This document shows, in pieces, positions 53,746-61,109 of a stretch of 64,000 nucleotides of DNA (its first letter is position 1; each line of letters begins with the position of its first letter). The stretch covers positions 1-64,000 of the forward strand of contig JBBATY010000003.1 of assembly GCA_040398525.1 (NCBI GenBank), written 5' to 3'. The notes under the pieces were generated by a model that made no database searches, was not told where the DNA came from, and saw only the letters and a program-made list of their open reading frames with translations. The translations under genes and the position numbers were made by a program. Origin of the DNA: VFMC01 sp040398525. GTDB lineage: Bacteria; Actinomycetota; Acidimicrobiia; Acidimicrobiales; Ilumatobacteraceae.

Positions 53746-54513
53746 TCAGGACGCGGCGAGCCAGTCGTCGATCAAGCGGCGGGCGATCGAGATCCGCGGC
53801 GGGATCGACGGCAGCTCGTCGCGCCGGAACCACTGCGCGTCGACGATCTCCGTGGGGTCGATCTCGATGTCGCCCGACACCCACTCGGCGCGGAACCCGA
53901 TCATCAGGCTGTGCGGGAACGGCCACGGCTGGCTGGCCTGGTAGCGCACGTCGCCCACCTCGACGCCGACCTCCTCGCGCACCTCGCGCACCACGGCCTG
54001 CTCGAGCGATTCGCCCGGTTCGACGAAGCCGGCGAGGCAGCTGTACATCGGCGCCCGGAACTGCACACCGCGAGCCAGGAGCGCCTCGTCACCGCGGGTG
54101 ACGAGGGTGATCATCGCCGGAGCGAGGCGCGGGTAGGCGACCAGGCTGCAGGCCGGGCAACGCATCGAACGGTCGGCCGTCGACGGCTCGGTCGGTGTGC
54201 CACACCGACCGCAGAAGCGATGGGTCCGGGCCCACTCGGCGATCTGCACCGCTCGGCCGGCGATCGCCCACTCCACCTCGCTCGAACGCGCGTAGTACGA
54301 GTAGAGGTCGAGCGCCGCACCGTACGACGGGTCCTCGCCGCGAGGCACGTCGACGGCCCACACCGCCTCGACCCCGTGCGCACCGAGGAAGTGGACACCC
54401 GCACCCTCGATCTCGATGCGGTCGCTCACGAACACCGACGTGCCAATGACGTGGACGTAGCGGTGGCTGCTGAGCTCGCTGGACGGCTGGTGAGCAGGAC
54501 TGAAGTTCGTCAC
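53746..54513 (-). CDS. nudC: NAD(+) diphosphatase (Nudix, NudC type)
   Basis: 255 residues. Seen: a zinc ribbon (FCGRCG and CPACSLVAYPR), the Nudix box GFVEPGESLEQAVVREVREE and the NudC-specific SQPWPFPHSLM. The enzyme cleaves NADH/NAD and can decap NAD-capped RNA. I set the start at GTG 54513 because TATGGT lies 7 bases upstream; ATG 54525 would add four residues but lies within that hexamer. It is divergent from the thiolase gene with 23 bases between starts. Confidence 0.9.
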   Translation of the reverse strand: MTNFSPAHQPSSELSSHRYVHVIGTSVFVSDRIEIEGAGVHFLGAHGVEAVWAVDVPRGEDPSYGAALDLYSYYARSSEVEWAIAGRAVQIAEWARTHRFCGRCGTPTEPSTADRSMRCPACSLVAYPRLAPAMITLVTRGDEALLARGVQFRAPMYSCLAGFVEPGESLEQAVVREVREEVGVEVGDVRYQASQPWPFPHSLMIGFRAEWVSGDIEIDPTEIVDAQWFRRDELPSIPPRISIARRLIDDWLAAS

Positions 54514-54520
54514 AACCCCC

Positions 54521-54526
54521 ACCATA
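54521..54526 (-). promoter_or_regulatory. Candidate leaderless -10 box (TATGGT) for nudC
   Basis: TATGGT, 7-base spacer, GTG at 54513. It overlaps the opposite-strand -10 candidate of the thiolase by two bases. Confidence 0.45.
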
Positions 54527-54530
54527 GGAT
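54525..54530 (+). promoter_or_regulatory. Candidate leaderless -10 box (TAGGAT) for the thiolase
   Basis: TAGGAT, 6-base spacer, ATG at 54537. It shares two bases with the nudC hexamer. Confidence 0.48.
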
Positions 54531-54536
54531 CAGCCC

Positions 54537-55715
54537 ATGACCAACATCGTGATCGTCGACGCAGTCCGCACGCCCATCGGCAAGCGTGGTGGCGGCCTGT
54601 CCACCCTCCATCCCGCCGAGGTGCTCGGCACCGTGCAGAAGGCCATCATCGACCGCTCCGGCATCGACCCCGCAGCGGTCGGCCAGGTGGTCGGCGGATG
54701 TGTCAGCCAGGTCGGCGAGCAGGCCTTCAACCTCACCCGCACCGCGTGGCTGGCCGCAGGGCTGCCGCTCAGTGTCGCTGCCACCACGGTCGACACCCAG
54801 TGCGGCAGCAGCCAGCAGGCCACCAACCTCGCCACCGCCCTCGTGGGCAGCGGCGTGGTCGACATCGCCATCGCCTGCGGTGTGGAAGTGATGAGCCGCA
54901 TCCCCATCGGTAGCAACGGCAACAAGAACCTCGGCCTCGGCGTGCCCATCCCCCGCACCTACTTCGACCAGTACGAGATGACCAGCCAGTTCGAGGGCGC
55001 CGAGCGCATCGCCGACCACTGGGGCATCACCCGCGACGACACCGATGCGTTCGGTTTCTCCAGCCAGCAGCGAGCCGCACAGGCGTGGGCCGAGGGTCGC
55101 TTCGACGGCCAGTACGTGACGGTGGAGTCCCCCGAGGTCGACGCCGAGGGCAAGCCCACCGGTGCGACCCGCACGATCAGCCGCGACGAGGGCCTGCGCG
55201 AGACCACGATGGAGAAGTTGGCGACGCTGAAGCCCGTCGCCCGCGAGAACGGCGTGCACACCGCCGGCAACTCGAGCCAGATCAGCGACGGCGCCGCCGC
55301 AGTGCTGATGATGACCGAGGAGCGCGCCGCCGAGCTCGGCCTGCGCCCGCGGGCGCGCATCGTCGACACCTGCCTCGTCGGCGTCGACCCGGTGTTCATG
55401 CTCACCGGCCCGATCGACGCCACCCAGAAGATGCTCGCCCGCACGGGGCTGTCGATCGACGACATCGACGTGTTCGAGATCAACGAGGCGTTCGCCTCGG
55501 TGGTGCTGGCCTGGCAGAAGGAAGTCGGCGCCGACCCGGCCAAGACCAACCCCAACGGCGGCGCCATCGCCCTCGGCCACCCGCTCGGCGGCACGGGCGC
55601 CTTCCTCATGACCAAGGCGCTCTACGAGCTCGAGCGCAGCGGCGGCCGCTACGGCCTGGTGTCGATGTGCTGCGGCGGCGGCCTCGGCACCGGCACGATC
55701 ATCGAGCGCCTCTGA
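54537..55715 (+). CDS. Thiolase (acetyl-CoA acyltransferase)
   Basis: 392 residues. Seen: VDAVRTPIGKRGGGLS, the acyl-accepting cysteine in VDTQCGSSQQATN near residue 87, NPNGGAIALGHPLGGTG with the catalytic His, and the second cysteine in SMCCGGGLGTGT. It cleaves 3-ketoacyl-CoA in beta-oxidation or joins acetyl-CoA units; the LGHPLGGTG form is common in actinobacterial fatty-acid and steroid degradation. All catalytic residues are intact. Confidence 0.94.
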   Translation: MTNIVIVDAVRTPIGKRGGGLSTLHPAEVLGTVQKAIIDRSGIDPAAVGQVVGGCVSQVGEQAFNLTRTAWLAAGLPLSVAATTVDTQCGSSQQATNLATALVGSGVVDIAIACGVEVMSRIPIGSNGNKNLGLGVPIPRTYFDQYEMTSQFEGAERIADHWGITRDDTDAFGFSSQQRAAQAWAEGRFDGQYVTVESPEVDAEGKPTGATRTISRDEGLRETTMEKLATLKPVARENGVHTAGNSSQISDGAAAVLMMTEERAAELGLRPRARIVDTCLVGVDPVFMLTGPIDATQKMLARTGLSIDDIDVFEINEAFASVVLAWQKEVGADPAKTNPNGGAIALGHPLGGTGAFLMTKALYELERSGGRYGLVSMCCGGGLGTGTIIERL

Positions 55716-55751
55716 GCGAACGCACGCTCAGCGTGCCCGACCGACACATGA

Positions 55752-55788
55752 CGACGCACCCCGGTGGTAGACACACCGGGGTGCGTCG
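55752..55788. terminator. 15-base perfect inverted repeat (hairpin) after the thiolase gene
   Basis: Arms CGACGCACCCCGGTG and CACCGGGGTGCGTCG match at all 15 positions with a 7-base loop. It starts 36 bases after the thiolase stop, and the right arm covers the preferred GTG start of the nuclease gene. No T-tract follows. It may terminate the thiolase transcript, hide the nuclease start in mRNA, or be a dyad operator. Confidence 0.7.
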
Positions 55789-56278
55789 CGTCTGGATCCT
55801 CTTCGCCCTCGGCCTCGGCGCCGTCGCCTGCACCGACGAACCCGCGCAACCCATCGGCCCGGTCGAGGCCAACGCAGCGATCGTCTTCGTCATCGACGGC
55901 GACACGGTCATCGCCACGTTCGAGGGCCGCGAGGAGACCGTTCGCCTGATCGGCATCGACACCCCCGAGACCAAGAAGCAGAACGCGCCGATCGAGTGCT
56001 ACGGCCCCGAGGCATCGGCCTACACCTCGTCGTTGTTGCCGAAGGGCACTCCCGTGCGCATCGAGCGCGATGTCGAGGCCCGCGACGATTACGGCCGACT
56101 GCTCGGCTACGTGTACCGCGCCCAGGACGGGCTGTTCGTCAACCTCGACCTCGTGGCCCAGGGCTACGCCGAGGTGCTGAGCATCCGGCCGAACACCACC
56201 TACCGCGACGACTTCGTCGAGGCCGCCCGGGCGGCCGAGCGCGCCAACCTCGGCCTGTGGGGCGCCTGCCCGGGATAA
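55781..56278 (+). CDS. Thermonuclease (SNase)-like lipoprotein
   Basis: 165 residues from GTG 55781: a lipoprotein signal (VWILFALGLGAVAC, lipobox AVAC at about 14-17) followed by an SNase domain. Seen: FVIDGDTVIATFEG, VRLIGIDTPETKK with the catalytic Arg and Asp, RIERDVEARDDYGRLLGYVY with the second Arg/Glu region, and an RAAERANLGLW end. It is expected to hydrolyse DNA or RNA at the outer face of the membrane. ATG 55748 is an alternative start. The start lies within a strong hairpin. Confidence 0.85.
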   Translation: MRRVWILFALGLGAVACTDEPAQPIGPVEANAAIVFVIDGDTVIATFEGREETVRLIGIDTPETKKQNAPIECYGPEASAYTSSLLPKGTPVRIERDVEARDDYGRLLGYVYRAQDGLFVNLDLVAQGYAEVLSIRPNTTYRDDFVEAARAAERANLGLWGACPG

Positions 56279-56281
56279 CGT
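56276..56281 (+). promoter_or_regulatory. Candidate leaderless -10 box (TAACGT) for the ChbG-like gene
   Basis: TAACGT, 7-base spacer, ATG at 56289. The hexamer contains the TAA stop of the nuclease gene. Confidence 0.45.
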
Positions 56282-56288
56282 GACGCCG

Positions 56289-57125
56289 ATGACGTCGCTC
56301 GTGGAACGACTCGGTCACCCAGCAGGCAGCCGCGCATTGATCATCTCGTGCGACGACCTCGGGTCGTGCCACGCAGCCAACCTCGGTGTCTACACGGCGC
56401 TCCACGATGGCGTGGCCACCTGCACCTCGCTGATGGTTCCCGCGCCGTGGGCCCGCCATGCGGTCGACGGTGCTCGTCCCGGCGACGACATCGGCGTGCA
56501 CCTCACGCTCAACTGCGAGCACGACCACTACCGCTTCGGGCCGATCACCCACGCCCCATCGCTGCTCTCCGGTGAGGGCGGCTTCCCGCGGAACCTCGAC
56601 GACCTGTGGGAGCACGCCGATCCCGCCGAGGTCCTCCGCGAGTGCCGCGCCCAGGTGGAGCGAGCCATGGCCTGGGGGCTCGACGTCACCCACCTCGCCC
56701 CACACCTCAGCGCCATCACCCTGCGGCCGGAGTTCTTCGACATCTACCTCGAGCTGGCGGTCGAGTACCGGTTACCCATCCGGTTGCCGTCGACGATCAG
56801 CACCGAACAGGCCGGGTTCCCGTTCCGCCAGCTCGCCCACGATGAAGGTGTGCTGTTCCCCGACCACTTCGATCACGACTGGCGTCCACGCAGCCGCGAT
56901 CGCGTCCTGCAGGCACTGGCCACGCTGCAACCCGGGGTCACCGAGGTGCACGTGCAGCCGGCGGCCGACACACCCGAGGTGCGAGCACTCACCCCACACG
57001 CACAGGACTGGATCGACGACCTCGCCCTGGTGACCGCCGACGTCGAGTTGCGCGAGGCGATCGAGCGCAGCGGGGCAGTGCTGATCGGCTACCGCGAGCT
57101 CAGGGACGCGATGCGAGCCGGCTGA
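56289..57125 (+). CDS. ChbG/YdjC-like carbohydrate deacetylase
   Basis: 278 residues. Seen: LIISCDDLGSCHAAN with the metal-binding Asp pair, IGVHLTLNCEHD with the zinc His, THLAPHLSAI with the second His, and EVHVQPAADTPEV. YdjC-family enzymes remove acetyl groups from amino sugars; here the more usual HxH of the second site is spaced as HLAPH. GTG 56280 is an alternative start, but the -10 box supports ATG 56289. Its last 26 bases overlap the convergent SCP2 gene. Confidence 0.84.
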   Translation: MTSLVERLGHPAGSRALIISCDDLGSCHAANLGVYTALHDGVATCTSLMVPAPWARHAVDGARPGDDIGVHLTLNCEHDHYRFGPITHAPSLLSGEGGFPRNLDDLWEHADPAEVLRECRAQVERAMAWGLDVTHLAPHLSAITLRPEFFDIYLELAVEYRLPIRLPSTISTEQAGFPFRQLAHDEGVLFPDHFDHDWRPRSRDRVLQALATLQPGVTEVHVQPAADTPEVRALTPHAQDWIDDLALVTADVELREAIERSGAVLIGYRELRDAMRAG

Positions 57126-57339
57126 TCGCTGCGGCTGCTGCGCCACTGCGCAGCACCTCGAACAGCGCACCCGTGGGGCCCGATGCCTTGAGCTTGCCCT
57201 GCATGAACGCGACCGACGGATCGAGCGCCGCGTCGCCGGCAGCAATGGTGACGACCACCTCGGCATCGTCGGGGCCCTCGACCGCCTCGTCCTGCTTACC
57301 GAAGACCACGCGGTACTGGACCGCCGCCGACGCGGTCAT
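57100..57339 (-). CDS. Small SCP2-like (sterol carrier) domain protein
   Basis: 79 residues: VQYRVVFGKQDEAVEG, VVVTIAAGDAALDP, SVAFMQGKLKASGPTGALFEVL. This is the core of the SCP2 lipid-binding fold, shorter than usual since the N-terminal helix is missing. The ATG overlaps the mca stop by 4 bases. It ends inside the ChbG gene on the other strand. The role is unknown; coupling to mca suggests a link to mycothiol conjugate handling or simple co-transcription. Confidence 0.78.
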   Translation of the reverse strand: MTASAAVQYRVVFGKQDEAVEGPDDAEVVVTIAAGDAALDPSVAFMQGKLKASGPTGALFEVLRSGAAAAAISRLASRP

Positions 57340-58271
57340 CGCTGCGCGCCGTTTGTCTGCGCCACGTCCCACGAGGCACCGGGGACCCCGACGAACAGAT
57401 CGGCCTCGACCGCCCCGTCGGGCGGCATTCCCACCAGCGATCGGGCCAGGATCCAGTCCTCGTAGGGATAGACCTCGGCGAGCTCGTGGTCGTCGAGGCC
57501 GAACCACCACGCCTCGGTGGGGTCGACCTGGGTGGCGTGCGCCTTGAGCGCCCCGGTGCGCGCCCAGAGGTAGGTGCCGACGTCGACCTTGGTGGTGATC
57601 CGGTGGTCGGCGCCGGGGCGGTCGAGCCACGCCTGGTCGAACGGCGACTCGCCGCGCAGGCGCAGCATCCCCTCGTGCACCGCCATCAGGCGAGCTTTCG
57701 ACCACGACGAGTAGTAGAGCTTGAGCGGCTGCCAGGCCGCGCCGAGCTCGGGGCGCCACGAGGGATCGGCGGCACGGTCCCAGGCCGCCACGGTGACCTC
57801 GTGGACCTTGAGGTGGTCCGGGTGCGGGTAGCCCTTCTGGTCGTCGCCATAGGTGATCACGACCTGCGGACGCTCACGGCGGATGACGGCGACCAGACGC
57901 GCCGCGGCCTCGTCGAGCGGCGCCTGGTGGAAGCAGTCGGGATGGTCGTTGGCCGGCGAATCGGGCATCCCCGAGTCGCGGTAGCCGAGCATCTCGACAT
58001 GGTGGAAGCCGATGATCTCGGCCGAACGCTCCAGTTCGAGCGGGCGCAGCCGGGCCAACACGTCCTTGTCCTGCTCGGGCGTGAGGCCGTGGAACGGCTG
58101 ACCGGGCTCGCGCAGGTGCGGGTTCTGCAGGTCGCCCTCCTCGCCCCCGGTGCAGCACACGAGCACGGTGCGCACTCCGAGTGCTGCGTACATGGCCAGC
58201 GTCGGCGCACCCTTCGAGGCCTCGTCGTCGGGGTGAGCATGCACGGTGAGCAGGCACAGCGGTGACGTCAC
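57336..58271 (-). CDS. mca: Mycothiol S-conjugate amidase
   Basis: 311 residues. Zinc site VHAHPDDEASKG at the N-terminus, then CCTGGEEGDLQNP, FHHVEMLGYRDSGMPD specific to Mca/MshB, and YPHPDHLKVHEV with the third zinc His. Mca splits mycothiol S-conjugates into a mercapturic acid and GlcN-inositol, a detoxification step found only in actinobacteria; MshB is the close alternative but the length and the SGMPD segment favour Mca. GTG 58271 is set by TAGCGT 7 bases upstream. Confidence 0.92.
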   Translation of the reverse strand: MTSPLCLLTVHAHPDDEASKGAPTLAMYAALGVRTVLVCCTGGEEGDLQNPHLREPGQPFHGLTPEQDKDVLARLRPLELERSAEIIGFHHVEMLGYRDSGMPDSPANDHPDCFHQAPLDEAAARLVAVIRRERPQVVITYGDDQKGYPHPDHLKVHEVTVAAWDRAADPSWRPELGAAWQPLKLYYSSWSKARLMAVHEGMLRLRGESPFDQAWLDRPGADHRITTKVDVGTYLWARTGALKAHATQVDPTEAWWFGLDDHELAEVYPYEDWILARSLVGMPPDGAVEADLFVGVPGASWDVAQTNGAQR

Positions 58272-58278
58272 GTCGAGC

Positions 58279-58284
58279 ACGCTA
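58279..58284 (-). promoter_or_regulatory. Candidate leaderless -10 box (TAGCGT) for mca
   Basis: TAGCGT, 7-base spacer, GTG at 58271. The frame is open far upstream, so this decides the start. Confidence 0.5.
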
Positions 58285-58328
58285 CCGAGTCGGCGCCCGA
58301 GCGCCGCACCCCGGGCCCGACGCACCCG

Positions 58329-58334
58329 TAGTAT
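58329..58334 (+). promoter_or_regulatory. Candidate leaderless -10 box (TAGTAT) for the PEBP lipoprotein
   Basis: TAGTAT, 6-base spacer, GTG at 58341. Confidence 0.5.
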
Positions 58335-58340
58335 CGGCCC

Positions 58341-58991
58341 GTGCTCGTGCGCCGCCATCGTCTCCCGATCGTCATCGCCGCAGTCGCGGTCGTCCTCGCC
58401 GCATGCAACGACGACGGTCGCGAGCTGCGTCCGTCCCGGCCCGACCAGAACGACAGCGTGTCGACCTCGGTGGCCACCACACTCTCCGTCGATGACGGCG
58501 GCATTCCGCTCACCCTCCCGCCGACGATGCCTCCGACCACGGCCGCCGAGCTCGTCGAGCTGGCGATGACCGCGCCGTGGGAAGAAGGTGGGACGATCGA
58601 CGCCTACTACACGTGCGACGGGGCCGGAGTGTCGCCTGCGCTGGTCTGGACCCCCGCACCAGCCGGAACCCAGGAGATCGCGGTCACGCTCGTCGACGAG
58701 ACCACCGGTGCCCTGCACTGGGCGATGGCAGGAATCGATCCCCTCGCCACCAGCCTGCTCGAATCCGAGGTGCCCGAGTTCGCCACATTGGGCGTCAACA
58801 GCATGGGCCAGACGGCCTATTTCGGGCCCTGCCCACCGACCGGCGAGACGCACGTCTATCGGGTCTCTGTGCATGCATTAGCCCAGCGTATGGAGCTTGG
58901 AGACGGCGCCGACGGGGCAGTGATGCTGGCCGCGATCGAAGGTTCTGCCTTCCTGACAGCGAGCGTCTCGGGGTCGTATAGTCGTCCCTGA
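58341..58991 (+). CDS. PEBP family (YbhB/YbcL) lipoprotein
   Basis: 216 residues. Lipoprotein signal with lipobox VLAAC near residue 22, a Ser/Thr/Pro spacer, then the phosphatidylethanolamine-binding-protein-like domain: AYYTCDGAGVSPALVW, DETTGALHWAMAGID and YFGPCPPTGETHVYRVSVHAL. The ligand of bacterial members is unclear; kinase or protease inhibition has been suggested for relatives. It is divergent from mca with 69 bases between starts. Confidence 0.87.
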   Translation: MLVRRHRLPIVIAAVAVVLAACNDDGRELRPSRPDQNDSVSTSVATTLSVDDGGIPLTLPPTMPPTTAAELVELAMTAPWEEGGTIDAYYTCDGAGVSPALVWTPAPAGTQEIAVTLVDETTGALHWAMAGIDPLATSLLESEVPEFATLGVNSMGQTAYFGPCPPTGETHVYRVSVHALAQRMELGDGADGAVMLAAIEGSAFLTASVSGSYSRP

Positions 58992-59063
58992 GCGCGTGGC
59001 GGCGCACTCGAAGCGTGCAGATCTGACCAGACGGGAGTCATCATCGACCAGTCGCTTGCTTCG

Positions 59064-61109
59064 GTGCCGGTCGCAGTGTTCCAGACCGACCTCGATGGCC
59101 ACCTGACGGCGGCCAACGCAGCGTTTCGCGCGCTCGCACTCGGCGGCGAGGCCCCGGGACCACGCACGGCTCCCTGGTCGAACGCCCACCCGTCGGATCG
59201 GGCCAGCGCCGAGGTCACCTGGCGCGCGGCGCTCGAGCAGCACGGTGTACTGAACCTGTCGTTCCGGGTCTGGCATCGCGATGGTCGACTCCGCTGGGTC
59301 CGCCTCTCGGCGAGCCCGCAGCGCGACTCGTCGAACCGGGTCGTGGGCTATGCCGGCGTGGCGCTCGACGACACCGACGCCATTGCCGACCAGTCACTGC
59401 TGTCGCGGCTGCTGGGCGTGATCGACCCGTCGTCGGACGCCATCCTCGTCCTCGACCGCAACGGCGCCCCGGTCTACACCAACGCCGCCGCCCGAGAGCT
59501 GTTCGGCGTCGACGACCAGGTCGACCTGGTCCGCGACCCGACCGTGCGTGCCCTGCTGCAGACGATCCGCGACCAGATCCCCCGCGACCTGCTGACCTCC
59601 TCGACCTCGGTGCAGTGGTCGGCGGAGACGGTCTTCCGCGGGCCGGACTCGATCGAGCGGCTGCTCGACGTCGACATCGTCATCCACCGCGACGAGCAGG
59701 GTGTCATCGAGTACTGGGGCGCCGTCATCCGCGACGTCACCGACCGCAACCGCATCCAGGCCGAGCTGCTCCACCAGGCCACCCACGACGGCCTGACCGG
59801 CCTGCCCAACCGGGTGATGCTGCTGCGCAACACTGCCGATGCGCTCGAGCGCATCCGCGGCACGCGCAGCCAGGTCGCCCTGCTCTTCCTCGACGTCGAC
59901 AAGCTGAAAGACGTCAACGACAACGCCGGCCACGATGTGGGCGATGCCTTGCTCGCCCAGGTGGCGCAGCGCATCGTTCACGCCACCCGGCCCTCCGACG
60001 TCGTGGCCCGCATCGGCGGCGACGAGTTCGTCGTGCTGTGCCGTGGCGCCATCGAGGAGAACGACGCGCTCGACCTCGCCGAGCGGATCCGCCTGTCCCT
60101 GACGGGCCGGTTGATGGTCCGTGGGTTCGAAGTCGACCTCACCGTCAGCGTCGGGCTGGCACTGGCCTCGGCCGAGCTGCTCGAGGGGCACTCGGCGAGC
60201 GATGCTGCGCTGAACCTGCTGAACCACGCCGATGCGGCGATGTACACCGCAAAGCGCCGCGGGCGCTCACGCGTCGAGATGTACACCGAGGCGATGCGCG
60301 CTCAGACGAGCGAACAGCGCCAGCTCGCCGGCGAGCTCGAGCGGGCCCTCGCCAACAACGAGCTGGTGCTCGCCTACCAGCCGATCATCTCCACCCATAC
60401 GGGCAGGGCGGTCGGCGCCGAGGCGCTGCTGCGCTGGAACCATCCGACACGTGGGCGGCTGATGCCCGCCCAGTTCCTCGACCTCGCCGAGGAGTCCGGC
60501 GCGATCGTGCCGATCGGCGAGTGGGTGCTGAGCCAGGCGTGCCGCGACACCACCGCCTGGATGGCTGCAGGCCTGGTCGATCGCACGTTCAGCGTGCACA
60601 TCAACGTGTCCGGACGCCAGTTGCAGGAAGACACCTTCGTCGAGCGCGTGCTGTCGATCCTGCGTTCGATGGACCTGGCCCCCGCACAGCTCACCCTCGA
60701 CCTCGACGAGGCGACGATCCACGACACCCAGGGTGGCGGCATCCGCGCCGTGCAGGCGCTACGACGCTTCGGGGTGCAGCTCGCACTCGACGACTTCGGG
60801 GTCGGCGTGTCGTCGCTCACCGCCCTGCGTCAATGCGGTGCCAACGTGCTGAAGCTCGACGGCACCGTGGCCCGCAACCTGGGTGCCACTGGCGACGACG
60901 ACCCGATCGTGCGGGCGATCATCCAACTCGCGCATGCCCTCGAGATGCAGGTGGTCGCCGAGTGGGTCACCTCCGCCGACCAGCTCCACCGGCTGCGCGT
61001 GCTCGGATGCGACATGGTCCAGGGGTACCTGCTCGGCGAGCCCACCGGCGCCGAGTCGTTCGCAGCGCGCGGCTCGTCGAGCCGCCCGGCCGCCGACCTC
61101 ACGCGTTGA
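59064..61109 (+). CDS. PAS-PAS-GGDEF-EAL c-di-GMP protein, EAL probably degenerate
   Basis: 681 residues from GTG 59064. Two PAS-like domains (about 1-110 and 115-230, VFQTDLDGHLTAANAAF and ILVLDRNGAPVYTNAAA), then GGDEF with intact ARIGGDEFVVL and an RPSD inhibitory site five residues before it, then EAL (from about 415). EALLRW, NVSGRQL and ALDDFGVGVSSL are kept, but the metal-binding E-x-T-E reads DLDE and EGVE reads EWVT. A working cyclase with a weak or dead phosphodiesterase is inferred. The start is uncertain: GTG 59064 has no ribosome binding site, while GGGAG precedes an in-frame ATC at 59043. Its end overlaps the next gene by 11 bases. Confidence 0.88.
   Translation: MPVAVFQTDLDGHLTAANAAFRALALGGEAPGPRTAPWSNAHPSDRASAEVTWRAALEQHGVLNLSFRVWHRDGRLRWVRLSASPQRDSSNRVVGYAGVALDDTDAIADQSLLSRLLGVIDPSSDAILVLDRNGAPVYTNAAARELFGVDDQVDLVRDPTVRALLQTIRDQIPRDLLTSSTSVQWSAETVFRGPDSIERLLDVDIVIHRDEQGVIEYWGAVIRDVTDRNRIQAELLHQATHDGLTGLPNRVMLLRNTADALERIRGTRSQVALLFLDVDKLKDVNDNAGHDVGDALLAQVAQRIVHATRPSDVVARIGGDEFVVLCRGAIEENDALDLAERIRLSLTGRLMVRGFEVDLTVSVGLALASAELLEGHSASDAALNLLNHADAAMYTAKRRGRSRVEMYTEAMRAQTSEQRQLAGELERALANNELVLAYQPIISTHTGRAVGAEALLRWNHPTRGRLMPAQFLDLAEESGAIVPIGEWVLSQACRDTTAWMAAGLVDRTFSVHINVSGRQLQEDTFVERVLSILRSMDLAPAQLTLDLDEATIHDTQGGGIRAVQALRRFGVQLALDDFGVGVSSLTALRQCGANVLKLDGTVARNLGATGDDDPIVRAIIQLAHALEMQVVAEWVTSADQLHRLRVLGCDMVQGYLLGEPTGAESFAARGSSSRPAADLTR

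Noticed and set aside
54511..54525. ATG 54525 as the nudC start
   Set aside because: It falls inside the proposed TATGGT box and has no ribosome binding site; GTG 54513 fits the spacing seen elsewhere. It remains possible if the gene is not leaderless.
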